From Cetobacterium ceti (lineage in GTDB: Bacteria > Fusobacteriota > Fusobacteriia > Fusobacteriales > Fusobacteriaceae), in contig NZ_FUWX01000005.1 in the NCBI RefSeq assembly GCF_900167275.1, positions 186,001-250,000 on the forward strand: DNA of 64,000 bases, written 5' to 3'. Of the stretch, positions 26,305 through 37,504 are shown in pieces. Under the pieces are notes generated by a model, which was given only the letters and a program-made list of their open reading frames with translations, did not search any database and had not been told where the DNA came from. The stretch's first letter is position 1. Each line of letters begins with the position of its first letter. A program made the position numbers and the translations under genes.

Positions 26305-28089
26305 TTATTTTTTTAGTTCATTTTCATAAGTTGATGCTAAATATAACTCTTCCAATTGCTTGTCATCAACTTTACTAGGTGCCTCTGTCATTAAACATTG
26401 ACCTTTGTTAGTTTTAGGGAATGGAATTACATCTCTTATTGAGTTTTCTTTTAACATTACCATTAACCATCTGTCAATTCCAAAAGCAAGTCCTCCATGA
26501 GGTGGTGCACCATATTTAAATGCATCTATAAAGAATCCAAATTTCTCTCTAGCTTCCTCTTGAGATAATCCTAATTTTTCAAATACCTTAGCTTGTACTG
26601 TTGGATTAAATATTCTTATAGAACCTCCACCAATCTCAGAACCATTTAATACTAAGTCATATGAATTAGTTCTTATTTTTTCCATTTCTCCAGACATGAA
26701 TGCATCCATATCTTCAGATTTTATAGATGTGAACGGGTGGTGTTGTGCTTTATATCTTTGCTCTTCCTCATCATATTCAAACATTGGGAAGTCAACAATC
26801 CATAGGAATTTATATTCATCATTATTGATTAATCCTAATTCTTTTCCTAATTTTAATCTAAGAGCTCCTAATGCTCCATAAACTACCTTTGGTGCATCTG
26901 CTATTATCATAATAACATCTCCAACTTGGGCTCCTGTTCTTTCAATAATAGCTTTCATTTCTTCCTCAGAGAAGAACTTAGCTATTGGAGAATTTACTCC
27001 TTCAGAAGTAACTTTAATCCAAGCCATTCCCTTAGCTCCAAAATAAGTTTTTGCATACTCTTCATATTCAGATAAAATTTTTCTTGAAAACTCTTCTGCA
27101 ACTCCTGGAGCTACAACAGCTTTAACCATTCCACCATTTTCAACAGTTGAAGCAAAAGCTTTAAATCCGCAATCCTTCATAAGATCACTTAGTTCTTTTA
27201 ACTCCACACCAAATCTTACATCTGGTTTATCAGAACCAAATCTTTCCATAGCTTCTGCATATTCCATTCTAGGGAATTCGTAATCAGCTGATTCTCCTGT
27301 TACATTTTTAAATACTCTTTTTGCTAATCCTTCAATCTCATTCATAATATCTTCTTGCTCTACAAATGACATTTCAATATCTAATTGAGTAAATTCTGGT
27401 TGTCTATCTGCTCTTAAATCCTCATCTCTAAAACATTTAGCAATTTGGAAATATTTTTCCACACCAGAAATCATTAGCAGCTGTTTAAATAATTGTGGTG
27501 ATTGAGGTAATGCATAGAAATCTCCTGCATTTGTTCTACTTGGAACTAAGAAGTCTCTTGCTCCTTCAGGTGTAGATTTAGTTAAAACTGGAGTATCTAC
27601 ATCTAAGAATCCTTTCTCATCCATATAATTTCTTATAGACATAATCATCTTATGTCTCATTAATAAATTTCTTCTCATTTGAGGTCTTCTTAAATCTAAA
27701 TATCTATATTTTAATCTGATATTTTCATTTAATGGTTCCTCTGAATTTATTTGGAATGGTAATACATCACATGAGTTTAATACTTCTAGTGAATCTGCAA
27801 AAACTTCTATATCCCCTGTAGGCATATTTCCATTTTTACTATATCTTTCCTTTACAACTCCTGAAATTTTTATAACTGACTCATTTTTTAGCTTTTGAGC
27901 CATTTCAACAACAGATGCCTCTGCAACATCTATATCAAATACTATTTGAGTGATTCCTTCTCTATCTCTTAAATCTATAAAAGTTAGACCTCCTAAATCT
28001 CTCTTAGTATCTACCCATCCTGATAGGGTAACTCTTTCGCCTATATTACTACTTCTCAATTCACCTAAGTTATGAGTTCTATAGTTCAT
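26305..28089 (-). CDS. aspS: Aspartyl-tRNA synthetase
   Basis: Class II bacterial AspRS, 594 aa. An N-terminal OB-fold anticodon domain (about 1-110, [23 protein letters not shown], in part) is followed by motif 2 ([18 protein letters not shown]), a bacterial GAD insertion (about 285-420) and motif 3 ([14 protein letters not shown]). All catalytic motifs are intact. It follows hisS by 26 bases. Confidence 0.96.
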   Translation of the reverse strand: MNYRTHNLGELRSSNIGERVTLSGWVDTKRDLGGLTFIDLRDREGITQIVFDIDVAEASVVEMAQKLKNESVIKISGVVKERYSKNGNMPTGDIEVFADSLEVLNSCDVLPFQINSEEPLNENIRLKYRYLDLRRPQMRRNLLMRHKMIMSIRNYMDEKGFLDVDTPVLTKSTPEGARDFLVPSRTNAGDFYALPQSPQLFKQLLMISGVEKYFQIAKCFRDEDLRADRQPEFTQLDIEMSFVEQEDIMNEIEGLAKRVFKNVTGESADYEFPRMEYAEAMERFGSDKPDVRFGVELKELSDLMKDCGFKAFASTVENGGMVKAVVAPGVAEEFSRKILSEYEEYAKTYFGAKGMAWIKVTSEGVNSPIAKFFSEEEMKAIIERTGAQVGDVIMIIADAPKVVYGALGALRLKLGKELGLINNDEYKFLWIVDFPMFEYDEEEQRYKAQHHPFTSIKSEDMDAFMSGEMEKIRTNSYDLVLNGSEIGGGSIRIFNPTVQAKVFEKLGLSQEEAREKFGFFIDAFKYGAPPHGGLAFGIDRWLMVMLKENSIRDVIPFPKTNKGQCLMTEAPSKVDDKQLEELYLASTYENELKK

Positions 28090-28115
28090 AATAGTACCAT
28101 CCCCTTAAATCTTAT

Positions 28116-29357
28116 TTATATTAATTTTTCTTTTAATTGCTCTACAGTTAATTCCTCTTGAGTTCTGTTTATAAAGTCTTTTAAAACAACAGTTCCCTTA
28201 TTTAATTCATCTTCTCCTATGATTAAAACATTTTTAGCTTCTAGCTTATCTGCTTTTTTCATATGAGATTTCATTCCCTTTGAGTTATAATCAATAATAA
28301 CTTTTAATCCTGCAACTCTTAAATCCTGTGCTATTTTAAAGGCAAAATCTCTTGTAGCCTCTCCTAGCCATGCTATATATAAATCTGGAGTATTTTTAGG
28401 ATAGTTATCTCCTAAAAGCATCATAACTCTCTCTACTCCCGCTGCAAATCCAAAAGCAGGAATATCTCTATCTCCAAGTTGTTTTAGTAAAGTGTCATAT
28501 CTTCCTCCACCTAAAACTGTCCCTTGAGAACCTAATTTATTAGTTACAATTTCATAAACAGTACTTGAATAGTAATCTAATCCTCTAACTAATTTAGGAT
28601 CCTCAATATATTTAACACCAAAAATATCTAAATATTTTTTTACAGTTTCATAATGTTCCTTTTCCTCTTCATTTAATGATTCAGTAATTATAGGAGCATC
28701 CTTTGTTAAGTCTTTACACTTTTCATTTTTACAATCTAGAACTCTCAATGGATTTTTCTCCATTCTCATTCTACAATCATCACATAAATCTTCTCTCATT
28801 GGCTCTAAGAAATTTAATAAAGTTTCTCTAAATTTTAATCTTGATTCTCTTCCACCAACTGAATTTATATTAACTGCTAAATCTGTTATTCCTAATTTTT
28901 CAAGTAAAGTATATCCCATTGCAATTACTTCAGCATCTAGAATAGGAGAACTTTCCCCTAAAACTTCCACACCTATTTGATTAAATTCTCTTTGTCTTCC
29001 AGCCTGTGGTCTTTCATATCTAAACATTGATCCAGCATAATAAAATCTTGACATATCTTCTTGAGCATAAATTTTATTCTCAAGATAACTTCTAACAACA
29101 GCTGCTGTTCCTTCAGGTCTTAATGTAATACTTCTATCTCCTCTGTCTGTAAAAGTATACATCTCCTTTTCAACAACGTCTGTTCCCTCTCCTATTCCTC
29201 TTTTAAAAAGATCTGTTTCTTCAAATATAGGAGTTTTTATCATAGTATATCCATAATCTTCAAATAATTTTTGAGCTGTATTAACTATGTAATTATATTT
29301 GTCTGCATCTGTTCCAAATATATCCTTTGTCCCTCTCACAGCTTTAATAAGCTTCAT
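28116..29357 (-). CDS. hisS: Histidyl-tRNA synthetase
   Basis: Class II HisRS, 413 aa. It starts with AVRGTKDIFG. Motif 2 (TLRPEGTAAVVRSYLE) and the His-A motif (LVRGLDYYSSTVYEI near 260) are intact, as is GGGRYDTLLKQLGD. The C-terminal anticodon-binding domain spans about 325-413. It is cotranscribed with rarA and aspS. Confidence 0.95.
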   Translation of the reverse strand: MKLIKAVRGTKDIFGTDADKYNYIVNTAQKLFEDYGYTMIKTPIFEETDLFKRGIGEGTDVVEKEMYTFTDRGDRSITLRPEGTAAVVRSYLENKIYAQEDMSRFYYAGSMFRYERPQAGRQREFNQIGVEVLGESSPILDAEVIAMGYTLLEKLGITDLAVNINSVGGRESRLKFRETLLNFLEPMREDLCDDCRMRMEKNPLRVLDCKNEKCKDLTKDAPIITESLNEEEKEHYETVKKYLDIFGVKYIEDPKLVRGLDYYSSTVYEIVTNKLGSQGTVLGGGRYDTLLKQLGDRDIPAFGFAAGVERVMMLLGDNYPKNTPDLYIAWLGEATRDFAFKIAQDLRVAGLKVIIDYNSKGMKSHMKKADKLEAKNVLIIGEDELNKGTVVLKDFINRTQEELTVEQLKEKLI

Positions 29358-29369
29358 TAAATCACCTCA

Positions 29370-30599
29370 TTACTTATTTTTCCATAATTTTTCTAATTTT
29401 TCTTTAATTAGTTTTTCATTTCTATTATCCCCAGGAATATAATAATCTATATTATTTTTTCCATAATTTTGAAAAATAAAATTATTTTCATAATCATGGG
29501 GATATTTATATCCTATTGGATTTTCTTTTATATTATTAGGAACACCTTCAAAGTCTCCCTTTTTAATATCCTCAAGAACCTTATTTATTCCATTATAACA
29601 TGAGTTACTTTTAGTAGAAATAGCTAAATAAACAGTTATCTCAGCTAAAATTATTCTTATTTCTGGCATTCCGATTTTTTCACTAGCAGTCAATCCATAA
29701 CTTGCCATTAAAAATGCTTCTGGATTGGCAAGACCTATATCCTCACTAGCTGATATAACAAGACGTCTTGCTATATATCTTGGATCCTCTCCTCCAGCTA
29801 ATAATCGCCCTAACCAATAAAGAGCTGAATTAGGCTCACTTCCTCTTATGCTTTTAATAAGTGCTGAAATAATATTATACTTATCTTCTGCTTTATCATA
29901 GGAAAATCCTCTTTCTTCAAAGATTTCTAAAATATCCCTTTCATCCACAGAATCTGCTGTATTTTTATATAGTTCCACATAATTTAAAGCTGTCCTACTA
30001 TCACCCTTAGAAATTTTTAAAATAGTTTCCCTTATTTTATTAGGTATTTCTATATTTAAATATTTCTCTCCCTTTTCAACAATTTTTCTTATATCCTCTT
30101 TTTTCAATTCTTCAAATTTAAAAATTAAAACCCTTGATAAAAGAGCATTATTTAGATTATGATATGGATTTTCCGTAGTAGCTCCAATTAAAATCAGAGT
30201 CCCATTTTCAATATAGGATAAAAGTCCATCCTGTTGTAATTTATTGAATCTATGTATTTCATCTAAAAATAAAATAGTTTTTCTATTATAAAATTCAATA
30301 TTTTTCCTTGCTCTTTCAACAATCTCTTTTAGATCACTTAAAGAAGCCGTTGTAGCATTTAATGTTTCATAGGAATACTCTAGACTTTTAGAAATTATTT
30401 CTCCCAGAGTACTTTTTCCACATCCAGGAGGTCCATATAAAATCATATTACTTATATTTCCCTTTTCAATAATTTTTCTAAGAATTCCATTTTTTCCTAA
30501 AATTTTCTCTTGGCCCACTATTTCATCTAAGGTTTTTGGCCTTAATATTAATGGCAAGGGTTTTACATTTTCATAATTATTCTCAAATAAATTTTTCAT
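29370..30599 (-). CDS. rarA: Replication-associated recombination protein A (AAA+ ATPase)
   Basis: RarA/MgsA clamp-loader-like ATPase acting at stalled forks, 409 aa. Opening block LRPKTLDEIVGQEKILG, Walker A YGPPGCGKSTLGE near 56, Walker B FLDEIHRFNKLQQD near 112, sensor 1 IGATTENPYHNLN, and the C-terminal MgsA domain (SCYNGINKVLEDIKKG). Confidence 0.93.
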   Translation of the reverse strand: MKNLFENNYENVKPLPLILRPKTLDEIVGQEKILGKNGILRKIIEKGNISNMILYGPPGCGKSTLGEIISKSLEYSYETLNATTASLSDLKEIVERARKNIEFYNRKTILFLDEIHRFNKLQQDGLLSYIENGTLILIGATTENPYHNLNNALLSRVLIFKFEELKKEDIRKIVEKGEKYLNIEIPNKIRETILKISKGDSRTALNYVELYKNTADSVDERDILEIFEERGFSYDKAEDKYNIISALIKSIRGSEPNSALYWLGRLLAGGEDPRYIARRLVISASEDIGLANPEAFLMASYGLTASEKIGMPEIRIILAEITVYLAISTKSNSCYNGINKVLEDIKKGDFEGVPNNIKENPIGYKYPHDYENNFIFQNYGKNNIDYYIPGDNRNEKLIKEKLEKLWKNK

Positions 30600-30631
30600 T
30601 CTTATATCACAACCTAAATAATTCTCATATT

Positions 30632-30663
30632 AAAAAGGCGCATTGAGTGCTTTCAACACGCCT
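30632..30663 (-). terminator. Terminator after secG
   Basis: Minus strand GGCGTGTTGA/TCAATGCGCC (10-bp stem with two G.T pairs), then TTTTTAAT. It separates secG from rarA. Confidence 0.7.
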
Positions 30664-30670
30664 CTTAATT

Positions 30671-30895
30671 CTACTTAACTAAATATAATAAAAGTGCTGA
30701 TAGTATAAACAATGCTGCAACTATTTCCGTAGCCTTTGCTAGAGGTCCTCCATCTTTAGAGATTCCAAAGACAGTGTTTGATGCTCCCATTCCCATACTA
30801 GCTGACATTCCGTGACTTCTGTCCGGCTGTATCATAACAAGTACTATAAGAGCTAAAGCAAAAATAAACAATAAAACTGTTAATAACCCCTCCAT
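30671..30895 (-). CDS. secG: Preprotein translocase subunit SecG
   Basis: A 74-aa membrane protein with two helices (about 3-20 and 52-72) and the SecG-type middle section (MIQPDRSHGMSASMGMGAS and NTVFGISK). It forms the third part of the SecYEG channel. It has its own promoter and terminator. Confidence 0.9.
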   Translation of the reverse strand: MEGLLTVLLFIFALALIVLVMIQPDRSHGMSASMGMGASNTVFGISKDGGPLAKATEIVAALFILSALLLYLVK

Positions 30896-30929
30896 AAATC
30901 CCTCCTAATGTTCTTTCTCTTTACTAGTT

Positions 30930-30957
30930 ATTATAATATATGTGGTGATAATTTCAA
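30930..30957 (-). promoter_or_regulatory. Promoter of secG
   Basis: Minus strand TTGAAA (30952-30957), 16-base spacer, TATAAT (30930-30935), about 30 bases before the secG ATG. Confidence 0.6.
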
Positions 30958-30966
30958 AGAGAAATT

Positions 30967-32274
30967 TTATAGAAGTTTTGCAGCAATTTCTGCTAATTTT
31001 GATCTTTCACCTTTTTTCAAAGTTATATGTCCTGCTATATCTTCCTCTTTTAACTTCTCAGCCATATATGTAAGACCATTTGTATTAGCATCTAAATAGG
31101 TATTATCAATTTGATATGGATCTCCTGTTAAAACTATTTTTGTATTTTCTCCAGCTCTAGTTATTATTGTTTTTACTTCTAAAGGAGTTAAATTTTGTGC
31201 CTCATCTATTATTAAAAATCCATTTCCTATACTACGACCTCTTATATAGGTTAAAGCTTCTATTTCTAAAAGGCCCATAGTTTGCAGACCATTTATAACC
31301 TTTTCTCCTGATTTTTCCTCCTTGGCTTCAGATAAAAAATCTATATTATCAAAAATAGGTTGCATCCATGGTCTTAATTTTTCATCCTCTCCTCCAGGAA
31401 GATAACCTAAATCTCTTCCCATAGGAACTATTGGTCTAGCTATTATAAGTTTTTTATATTGTTTTCTTTCTACAGTTAATTCTAATCCAGCAGCTATGGC
31501 AAGAAGAGTTTTCCCTGTTCCTGCTTTTCCAATTAAACTTACTACTTTTACACTATCATCCATTAATAATTCCATAGCACAACGCTGTTCATCATTTCTA
31601 GCTCTTATTCCCCAGGCTGAAATATCTCCATTTAAAAATTTCCCAACCTTAGTTCCTAAATTTCTTACAACTATTTCCTTATCATTATTTTTCAATTTTA
31701 AAAAGCAATTTGGAGTTAAATGAATATTTTCAAGCCCTAATTCCCATGGAAATGCTCTACCTGTTTTTTCCACTTCTTTGAACTTATCATCACTAATTTC
31801 AACTTCATAATATCCATCATATAAACTAGCGTATTCTACCATATCACTTTCATAATCTTGAACTTCTATTCCCAATGAATCTGCCTTAATCCTCATATTT
31901 ATATCTTTACTTATAACTATAACTCTTTTATCTGGATTTTTCTCTTTTATTCCAAGTGCTACTGCTAAAATTCTATTATCTACCACATCATCTTTAAAAG
32001 AATGTGGTAATAAACTTTTATCTTCCTTAACTTCTACCCTGAAAAATATATCCTTTTCTAAATTAACACCCTTTGCTAAGCAACCTTTTTTTCTAATTTC
32101 TTCAATGGCTCTTGATGCCATCCTAGCTTGAACTGCTGTAGTTTGCTTTCTTTTTAATTTATCAATTTCCTCTATAACAAATATTGGTAAAATTACATCA
32201 TTATCCTCAAAGCTGTAAATACTATTTGGATTGTGTATTAGGATATTAGTATCTAAGATATATATTTTTCTCAA
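30967..32274 (-). CDS. PIN domain / PhoH-like ATPase (YlaK type)
   Basis: Two-domain protein of about 435 aa. An N-terminal PIN nuclease-like domain (about 1-130, KIYILDTNILIHNP with the first acidic residue) is joined to a PhoH-like P-loop ATPase (about 190-435, LIGKAGTGKTLLAIAAG and IDEAQNLTPLEVKTIITRAG). The protein is probably an RNA-acting ATPase; its role is not established. A TTG at 32283 directly abuts AGGAG; the TTG at 32274 is 8 nt away from it and is the likelier start. Confidence 0.88.
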   Translation of the reverse strand: MRKIYILDTNILIHNPNSIYSFEDNDVILPIFVIEEIDKLKRKQTTAVQARMASRAIEEIRKKGCLAKGVNLEKDIFFRVEVKEDKSLLPHSFKDDVVDNRILAVALGIKEKNPDKRVIVISKDINMRIKADSLGIEVQDYESDMVEYASLYDGYYEVEISDDKFKEVEKTGRAFPWELGLENIHLTPNCFLKLKNNDKEIVVRNLGTKVGKFLNGDISAWGIRARNDEQRCAMELLMDDSVKVVSLIGKAGTGKTLLAIAAGLELTVERKQYKKLIIARPIVPMGRDLGYLPGGEDEKLRPWMQPIFDNIDFLSEAKEEKSGEKVINGLQTMGLLEIEALTYIRGRSIGNGFLIIDEAQNLTPLEVKTIITRAGENTKIVLTGDPYQIDNTYLDANTNGLTYMAEKLKEEDIAGHITLKKGERSKLAEIAAKLL

Positions 32275-32279
32275 AAGAA

Positions 32280-32879
32280 TCAACTCCTTTTTTGGATTTT
32301 TTTAAGAACTCCCTTTATAGCATCCTCTATATTGGTAAATTCTCTTATTTCTTCTGGGCTTATAAGTTTATCTATCTCTTTTTTGCTATAACCTAATGCC
32401 TCAAGAGCTAAATATAACTCATCCTCTATTAAGTTAATATTACTTTTTTCCTCAAATCCTTCTATTGAAAGTAAATTTAATTTCTTTATTTTACTTTTTA
32501 AATCTATGATTACCTGTTGAGATTTTTTTTCTCCCAATTTAGGTACTTTTTTTAAAGTCTTATAATCTTCATTTAAAACAATTTCTCTTAAATCATTCAT
32601 AGAAAAAGTTGATAAAATAGCAAGAGCTAATGATAATCCAACTCCGCTTACACCTATTAACATTTCAAAAAGTTCCCTTTCTCCCTCTTCTAAAAATCCC
32701 ACAAGTTTAAAAGCATCCTCTTTTATATAGTTATAAATATAAATTTTTACTTTTTCTCCCACACTTATTTTATCGTATGTTTTTAAAGAAGTATAAACCT
32801 TATATCCTATTCCATTTACATCTATCCCCGAATATTCAGGTCTTTTAAAAGCTACTATTCCATTTAAGTATTCAAACAT
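32280..32879 (-). CDS. ruvA: Holliday junction branch migration protein RuvA
   Basis: RuvA, 199 aa. An OB-fold domain (1-62, MFEYLNGIVAFKRPEY) is followed by two helix-hairpin-helix motifs (LIGVSGVGLSLALAIL and LKKVPKLGEKKSQQVIIDL) and domain III, the RuvB contact (about 150-199, LYLALEALGYSKKEIDKL). ruvB is not in the window. It follows uvrA by 3 bases. Confidence 0.94.
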   Translation of the reverse strand: MFEYLNGIVAFKRPEYSGIDVNGIGYKVYTSLKTYDKISVGEKVKIYIYNYIKEDAFKLVGFLEEGERELFEMLIGVSGVGLSLALAILSTFSMNDLREIVLNEDYKTLKKVPKLGEKKSQQVIIDLKSKIKKLNLLSIEGFEEKSNINLIEDELYLALEALGYSKKEIDKLISPEEIREFTNIEDAIKGVLKKIQKRS

Positions 32880-32882
32880 TAA

Positions 32883-35720
32883 TTATTTACTCTCCTTTTC
32901 TAAAATCCTTTTTAGATACTTTCCAGTATAACTTTTTTTAATATTAGCTATCTCTTCTGGTGTTCCTTGACCTATTACAGTTCCACCACCATCTCCACCT
33001 TCTGGTCCAATATCTATTATATAATCTGCTGATTTTATAACATCTAAATTATGTTCTATAATAACAACAGTATTTCCCTTATCCACCAATCTATTTAAGA
33101 CTAATAAAAGTTTTCTAATATCTTCAAAGTGAAGGCCAGTTGTTGGTTCATCTAATATATAAATTGTATTACCCCTTGACACCTTAGAAAGCTCTGTGGC
33201 AAGTTTTATTCTTTGTGCCTCTCCTCCTGATAAGGTAGTTGCTGGTTGTCCAAGTTTTATATATTCTAACCCAACATCTATTAACACTTTTAATTTTCTT
33301 TCTAAACTTGGAATTGTTTTAAAAAATTCATAAGCTTCTCCAACAGACATATTTAATACATCAGATATATTTTTTTCCTTATAATATATATCTAAGGTTT
33401 CATTATTATATCTTTTCCCTTTACAAACTTCACATTCAACATAAACATCTGGTAAAAAATTCATTTCTATTTTTAAAATTCCAGCTCCTTGACAAGCTTC
33501 ACATCTTCCACCTTTTACATTAAATGAAAATCTTCCCTTTTTATACCCTCGTATTTTAGCCTCTTTTGTATTGGCAAAAATATCTCTAATGTCATCAAAT
33601 ATTTTAGTATATGTTGCAGGGTTTGATCTAGGAGTTCTTCCTATAGGACTTTGATCAATATCTATTACTTTATTTAAATTTTCTAATCCATCTATTTTAT
33701 CATATTCAAGAGGATAAACTTTTCCACCATTTAATTTATTAAATAGGGCCGGGTAAAGAGTTTGATTTATAAGTGTACTTTTCCCACTTCCACTTACTCC
33801 TGTTACAACAGTCATAACATTTAATGGTATTTCCACAGATATGTTTTTTAAATTATTACCTTTTGCCCCTATTAATTTTAAACTTTTATCCCACTCTCTT
33901 CTTTTTTCAGGAATCTCAATTTTAACCTTACCACTTAAAAATTTTCCTGTCATAGAATTTTTATTTCTTTTTATTTCCTTAGGAGTTCCCTTAGCAACTA
34001 TATATCCTCCGTTTACTCCTGCTCCAGGTCCTAAATCTAAAATATAATCAGCCTGTTCCATAGTATCTTCATCGTGCTCTACAACAATTAGAGTATTTCC
34101 TAAATCTCTTAATCTATTAAGGGTACTTAAAAGTTTATCATTGTCCCTTTGATGAAGTCCTATACTTGGTTCATCTAATACATATAAAACCCCTGTAAGT
34201 CCTGATCCTATTTGAGTTGCCAAACGTATTCTTTGAGATTCTCCTCCAGATAATGTTTTAGTTTCCCTTGATAAACTCAAATAGTCTAAACCTACATTTA
34301 TCATAAATGTTAATCTTTCTCTAATTTCTTTTAAAATCTCCCTAGCTATTTGCTCCTCTTTTTCAGTTAAGGTAATTCCATTGAAAAACTCCAAAGATTT
34401 TTTTATACTCATATCTGTTATTTCTATAATATTTTTATCATATACAGTTACAGCTAATACCTCTTTTTTCAATCTTTTTCCATGACAAAGTTTACATACT
34501 CTCTCTATCATATATTTATTTTCGATTTCTTCCTTTGCACTATCAGAAAAACTCTCATAATATCTTTTTTCTAAATTTTTAACTGCTCCATCATACTCTT
34601 TAAGACCATGAAATGAAAAATCTTCTCCATCATAATCAAAATTAAATTTTTCTGGTGCACCGTGGAATATAATATCTAAACTTTTTTTATTTAAATTTTT
34701 TATAGGTGTATCTACATCTATTTTATATTCCTTAGCCATTGCTAAAAATATCTCCCATGAATAACCTTTTCTTGTGGATGCTCCTGGTATATAAATACCC
34801 CCATTTCTAAGAGATAAGTTTTCATCTATTATCAATTTATTTTCATCCACTTCTAATTTTTTTCCTATCCCTTTACATTCAGGGCAAGCTCCAAATGGAG
34901 CATTAAAAGAAAATAATCTCGGATTTAAATCTGGAATATTTATATCCTCATGATCTGGACAGGCATAATTTTCACTATAATGAAATTCCTCTCCCTTTCT
35001 ATCAATAATAACTTTTCCATTACTTAATTCTGTGGCATTTTCAATTCCTTGGGTAAGTCTACTTTTAAATTCTGTATCCTCTTTATCCACAACTAATCTA
35101 TCTATAACCACATCTATATTATGTTTTTTATTCTTATCTAAATTTATTTCATCCTCTAAATATAAAATCTCTCCATTGACTCTAACTCTTACATAACCTT
35201 TTTTCATTAAATTTAAAAATAAGTTTTTATGAGTTCCTTTTTTATCTTTTACCACTGGAGACAAAATTATAATCTTATCTTCATTTTCAAATTTTCCATA
35301 TATAGAATTTACAATTTCATCTAAACTTTGTTTTTCAACTAATTTTCCACATATGGGACAATGAGCCTTTCCTATATGAGCAAATAAAAGTCTCATATAA
35401 TCATATACCTCTGTAACTGTCCCCACAGTAGATCTTGGGTTTTTATTTGTCGTTTTTTGTTCTATTGAAATAGCTGGAGATAATCCCTCTATACTATCTA
35501 CTTCTGGTTTATTCATTTGACCTATGAACTGTCTAGCGTATGCAGATAAACTTTCTACATATCTTCTTTGTCCCTCTGAATAAATAGTATCAAAAGCTAA
35601 GGAAGATTTTCCGCTTCCGCTTACTCCTGTTATTACTACAAATTTATGTTTAGGGATTTCCACATCTATATTTTTTAAGTTGTGCTCTCTAGCACCTTTT
35701 ATTATAATCTTATCTAACAA
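32883..35720 (-). CDS. uvrA: Excinuclease ABC subunit A
   Basis: UvrA damage sensor, 945 aa, full length. Two ABC cassettes: Walker [10 protein letters not shown] near 32 and GVSGSGKST near 640, with LSGGESQR and LSGGEAQR signatures. Zinc sites are CPICGK (near 118), [10 protein letters not shown] with CKLCHGKR, and CEACQGAG with CEVCKGKR. It runs opposite to bioF. Confidence 0.96.
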   Translation of the reverse strand: MLDKIIIKGAREHNLKNIDVEIPKHKFVVITGVSGSGKSSLAFDTIYSEGQRRYVESLSAYARQFIGQMNKPEVDSIEGLSPAISIEQKTTNKNPRSTVGTVTEVYDYMRLLFAHIGKAHCPICGKLVEKQSLDEIVNSIYGKFENEDKIIILSPVVKDKKGTHKNLFLNLMKKGYVRVRVNGEILYLEDEINLDKNKKHNIDVVIDRLVVDKEDTEFKSRLTQGIENATELSNGKVIIDRKGEEFHYSENYACPDHEDINIPDLNPRLFSFNAPFGACPECKGIGKKLEVDENKLIIDENLSLRNGGIYIPGASTRKGYSWEIFLAMAKEYKIDVDTPIKNLNKKSLDIIFHGAPEKFNFDYDGEDFSFHGLKEYDGAVKNLEKRYYESFSDSAKEEIENKYMIERVCKLCHGKRLKKEVLAVTVYDKNIIEITDMSIKKSLEFFNGITLTEKEEQIAREILKEIRERLTFMINVGLDYLSLSRETKTLSGGESQRIRLATQIGSGLTGVLYVLDEPSIGLHQRDNDKLLSTLNRLRDLGNTLIVVEHDEDTMEQADYILDLGPGAGVNGGYIVAKGTPKEIKRNKNSMTGKFLSGKVKIEIPEKRREWDKSLKLIGAKGNNLKNISVEIPLNVMTVVTGVSGSGKSTLINQTLYPALFNKLNGGKVYPLEYDKIDGLENLNKVIDIDQSPIGRTPRSNPATYTKIFDDIRDIFANTKEAKIRGYKKGRFSFNVKGGRCEACQGAGILKIEMNFLPDVYVECEVCKGKRYNNETLDIYYKEKNISDVLNMSVGEAYEFFKTIPSLERKLKVLIDVGLEYIKLGQPATTLSGGEAQRIKLATELSKVSRGNTIYILDEPTTGLHFEDIRKLLLVLNRLVDKGNTVVIIEHNLDVIKSADYIIDIGPEGGDGGGTVIGQGTPEEIANIKKSYTGKYLKRILEKESK

Positions 35721-35752
35721 AATATTACCTCCCTATCCTCACTTCTTTTGTC

Positions 35753-35781
35753 TTTATATTTTACACTTTTTTCTGTATAAT
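35753..35781 (+). promoter_or_regulatory. Possible promoter of the bioFGC operon
   Basis: TTTATA (35753-35758), 17-base spacer, TATAAT (35776-35781), about 18 bases before the ATG of bioF. The -35 box is weak. I see no clear BirA-type palindrome. Confidence 0.45.
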
Positions 35782-35799
35782 TGTTAGAGGTGATGATAT

Positions 35800-36921
35800 A
35801 TGAATTTAAATTTAATTGAAGATGAATTAAATAAATTAAAAACTGAAAACAATTTAAGAACATTAAAAACTTATTCTGATAATCTACTTAATCTCTCCTC
35901 TAATGATTATTTAGGTTTAAACGAGGATATCCTTTTAAGAGAAAATTTTTATAAAAAATATCCTAACCTTCCTTTATCATCTAGTTCTTCTAGATTAATT
36001 ACAGGAAGTTATTCTCTTATTATGGATTTAGAAAATAAACTAGAGGAAATTTATAAAAAACCTGCCTTAGTTTTTAACACTGGTTTTGATGGTAATTGCT
36101 GTGTTATAGAAACCATGGCTAATAAAAATACTTTAATTTTAAGTGATAAACTAAACCATGCTAGTATTCATGATGGAATTATCCACAGTGGTGCTAAATT
36201 ACTTAGATATCGCCACTTAGACTTAAATCATTTGGAAAGTTTACTTTTAAAATATGAAAATGAATATGATGATATTTTGGTGATTTCTGAAACTACCTAT
36301 AGTATGGATGGAGATGAAGTTGATTTAAAAAAATTAACTAGCCTTAAGGATAAATATAATTTTCAACTTATGATTGATGAGGCTCACTCCTATGGGGTTC
36401 ATGGATATGGTATTGCTTATAATTTAAATTTAGTTGATAAAATAGATTTTTTACTTATTCCTTTGGGAAAAGGGGGAGCTTCTATTGGAGCTTATTTAAT
36501 TACAAATAAACTTTTCAAAGAATATCTTATTAATAAAGGAAGAAAATTTATTTATACCACAGCTCTTCCCCCTATAAATATTGCTTGGAATCTATATATT
36601 CTTGAAAATATGAATAATTTTAAAAATAAAATAACCGCTCTAGAGGACCTTAGAGTTTATACTAAAAATAAAATTGAAAGTTTGGGATTAGAAACAATTT
36701 CAACTTCTCAAATTATTTCAATTATAATTGGTACCAATGAAAAAACCATTGAACTTTGTAATAGACTTCTTAAAAAAGGTTATTTATTATATCCAATTAA
36801 AGAACCTACAGTACCTAGAGGAACGGCTAGACTTAGAATTGGACTAAATCCACATATAACTAAGGAACAAATTAATAATTTCATGGAGGATTTAAACTAT
36901 GAACTTAATTCTATTCTTTAA
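35800..36921 (+). CDS. bioF: 8-amino-7-oxononanoate synthase
   Basis: PLP enzyme of the alpha-oxoamine synthase family, condensing pimeloyl-ACP (or CoA) with L-alanine. Length 373 aa. Typical blocks: NLSSNDYLGL near 32, the DEAHSYGVHGYG aspartate site near 197, and the PLP-lysine region LIPLGKGGASIGAYL near 230. The C-terminus has PRGTARLRIGLNPHIT. AGGTGATG precedes the ATG. It is first of a biotin gene string; bioA, bioD and bioB are not seen here. Confidence 0.9.
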   Translation: MNLNLIEDELNKLKTENNLRTLKTYSDNLLNLSSNDYLGLNEDILLRENFYKKYPNLPLSSSSSRLITGSYSLIMDLENKLEEIYKKPALVFNTGFDGNCCVIETMANKNTLILSDKLNHASIHDGIIHSGAKLLRYRHLDLNHLESLLLKYENEYDDILVISETTYSMDGDEVDLKKLTSLKDKYNFQLMIDEAHSYGVHGYGIAYNLNLVDKIDFLLIPLGKGGASIGAYLITNKLFKEYLINKGRKFIYTTALPPINIAWNLYILENMNNFKNKITALEDLRVYTKNKIESLGLETISTSQIISIIIGTNEKTIELCNRLLKKGYLLYPIKEPTVPRGTARLRIGLNPHITKEQINNFMEDLNYELNSIL

Positions 36922-37504
36922 TGGTTGGGGTATGGATGAAAGAATTTTTAAAGATTTTCCAAATCTTAAAAATTTTCAAATTAATATTATTAATTATCCC
37001 TATGACATTCCCCTATTAAATTTTAAAAAGTATGATAAAATCTATGTTATAGGATGGTCCTTTGGAGTTTATTATGCTTCATTATTTTTAAAAAATTTTA
37101 CTTATGACTACATCGGCATAAGTATAAATGGTACTCCTGAAACCATAGGTTCCAATGGAATAACTCCTAAAATTTTTGATTTAACATTAAATACACTAAA
37201 TAAAGAAAATCTTTTAAAATTTTATGAAAATATGGAGGTTAAGGCTCCCTTTTTAAATATGGATAAATCCATAGAGGAACTTAAAGAATCTCTTTTACAC
37301 TTAAAAAATAATTATGTTCCTCAAGAAAACTATTTTCATTTTTCATATATTGGAGAAAGGGATAAAATAATTCCAACTTCTCGTCAAAATAAATATTATA
37401 AAAATAAAAATATTCCAATTTTTAATATTTCTTGTGGACACTATCCCTTTTATATTTTAAATTCATGGGATAAAATACTTAAGGATGTGACCAATGAAAT
37501 TTGA
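36899..37504 (+). CDS. bioG: Pimeloyl-ACP methyl ester esterase BioG
   Basis: A 201-aa alpha/beta-hydrolase of the BioG (DUF452) group, which removes the methyl ester from pimeloyl-ACP and replaces BioH. It opens LILFFNGWGMDERIF; the nucleophile serine is in VIGWSFGVYYAS near residue 58, and the catalytic His is probably in ISCGHYPFY near 180. It overlaps bioF by 23 bases, with GGAGG upstream. Confidence 0.87.
   Translation: MNLILFFNGWGMDERIFKDFPNLKNFQINIINYPYDIPLLNFKKYDKIYVIGWSFGVYYASLFLKNFTYDYIGISINGTPETIGSNGITPKIFDLTLNTLNKENLLKFYENMEVKAPFLNMDKSIEELKESLLHLKNNYVPQENYFHFSYIGERDKIIPTSRQNKYYKNKNIPIFNISCGHYPFYILNSWDKILKDVTNEI

Noticed and set aside
35721-35799. BirA operator before bioF
   Set aside because: No long inverted repeat of the BirA type could be found; only a weak promoter is seen.
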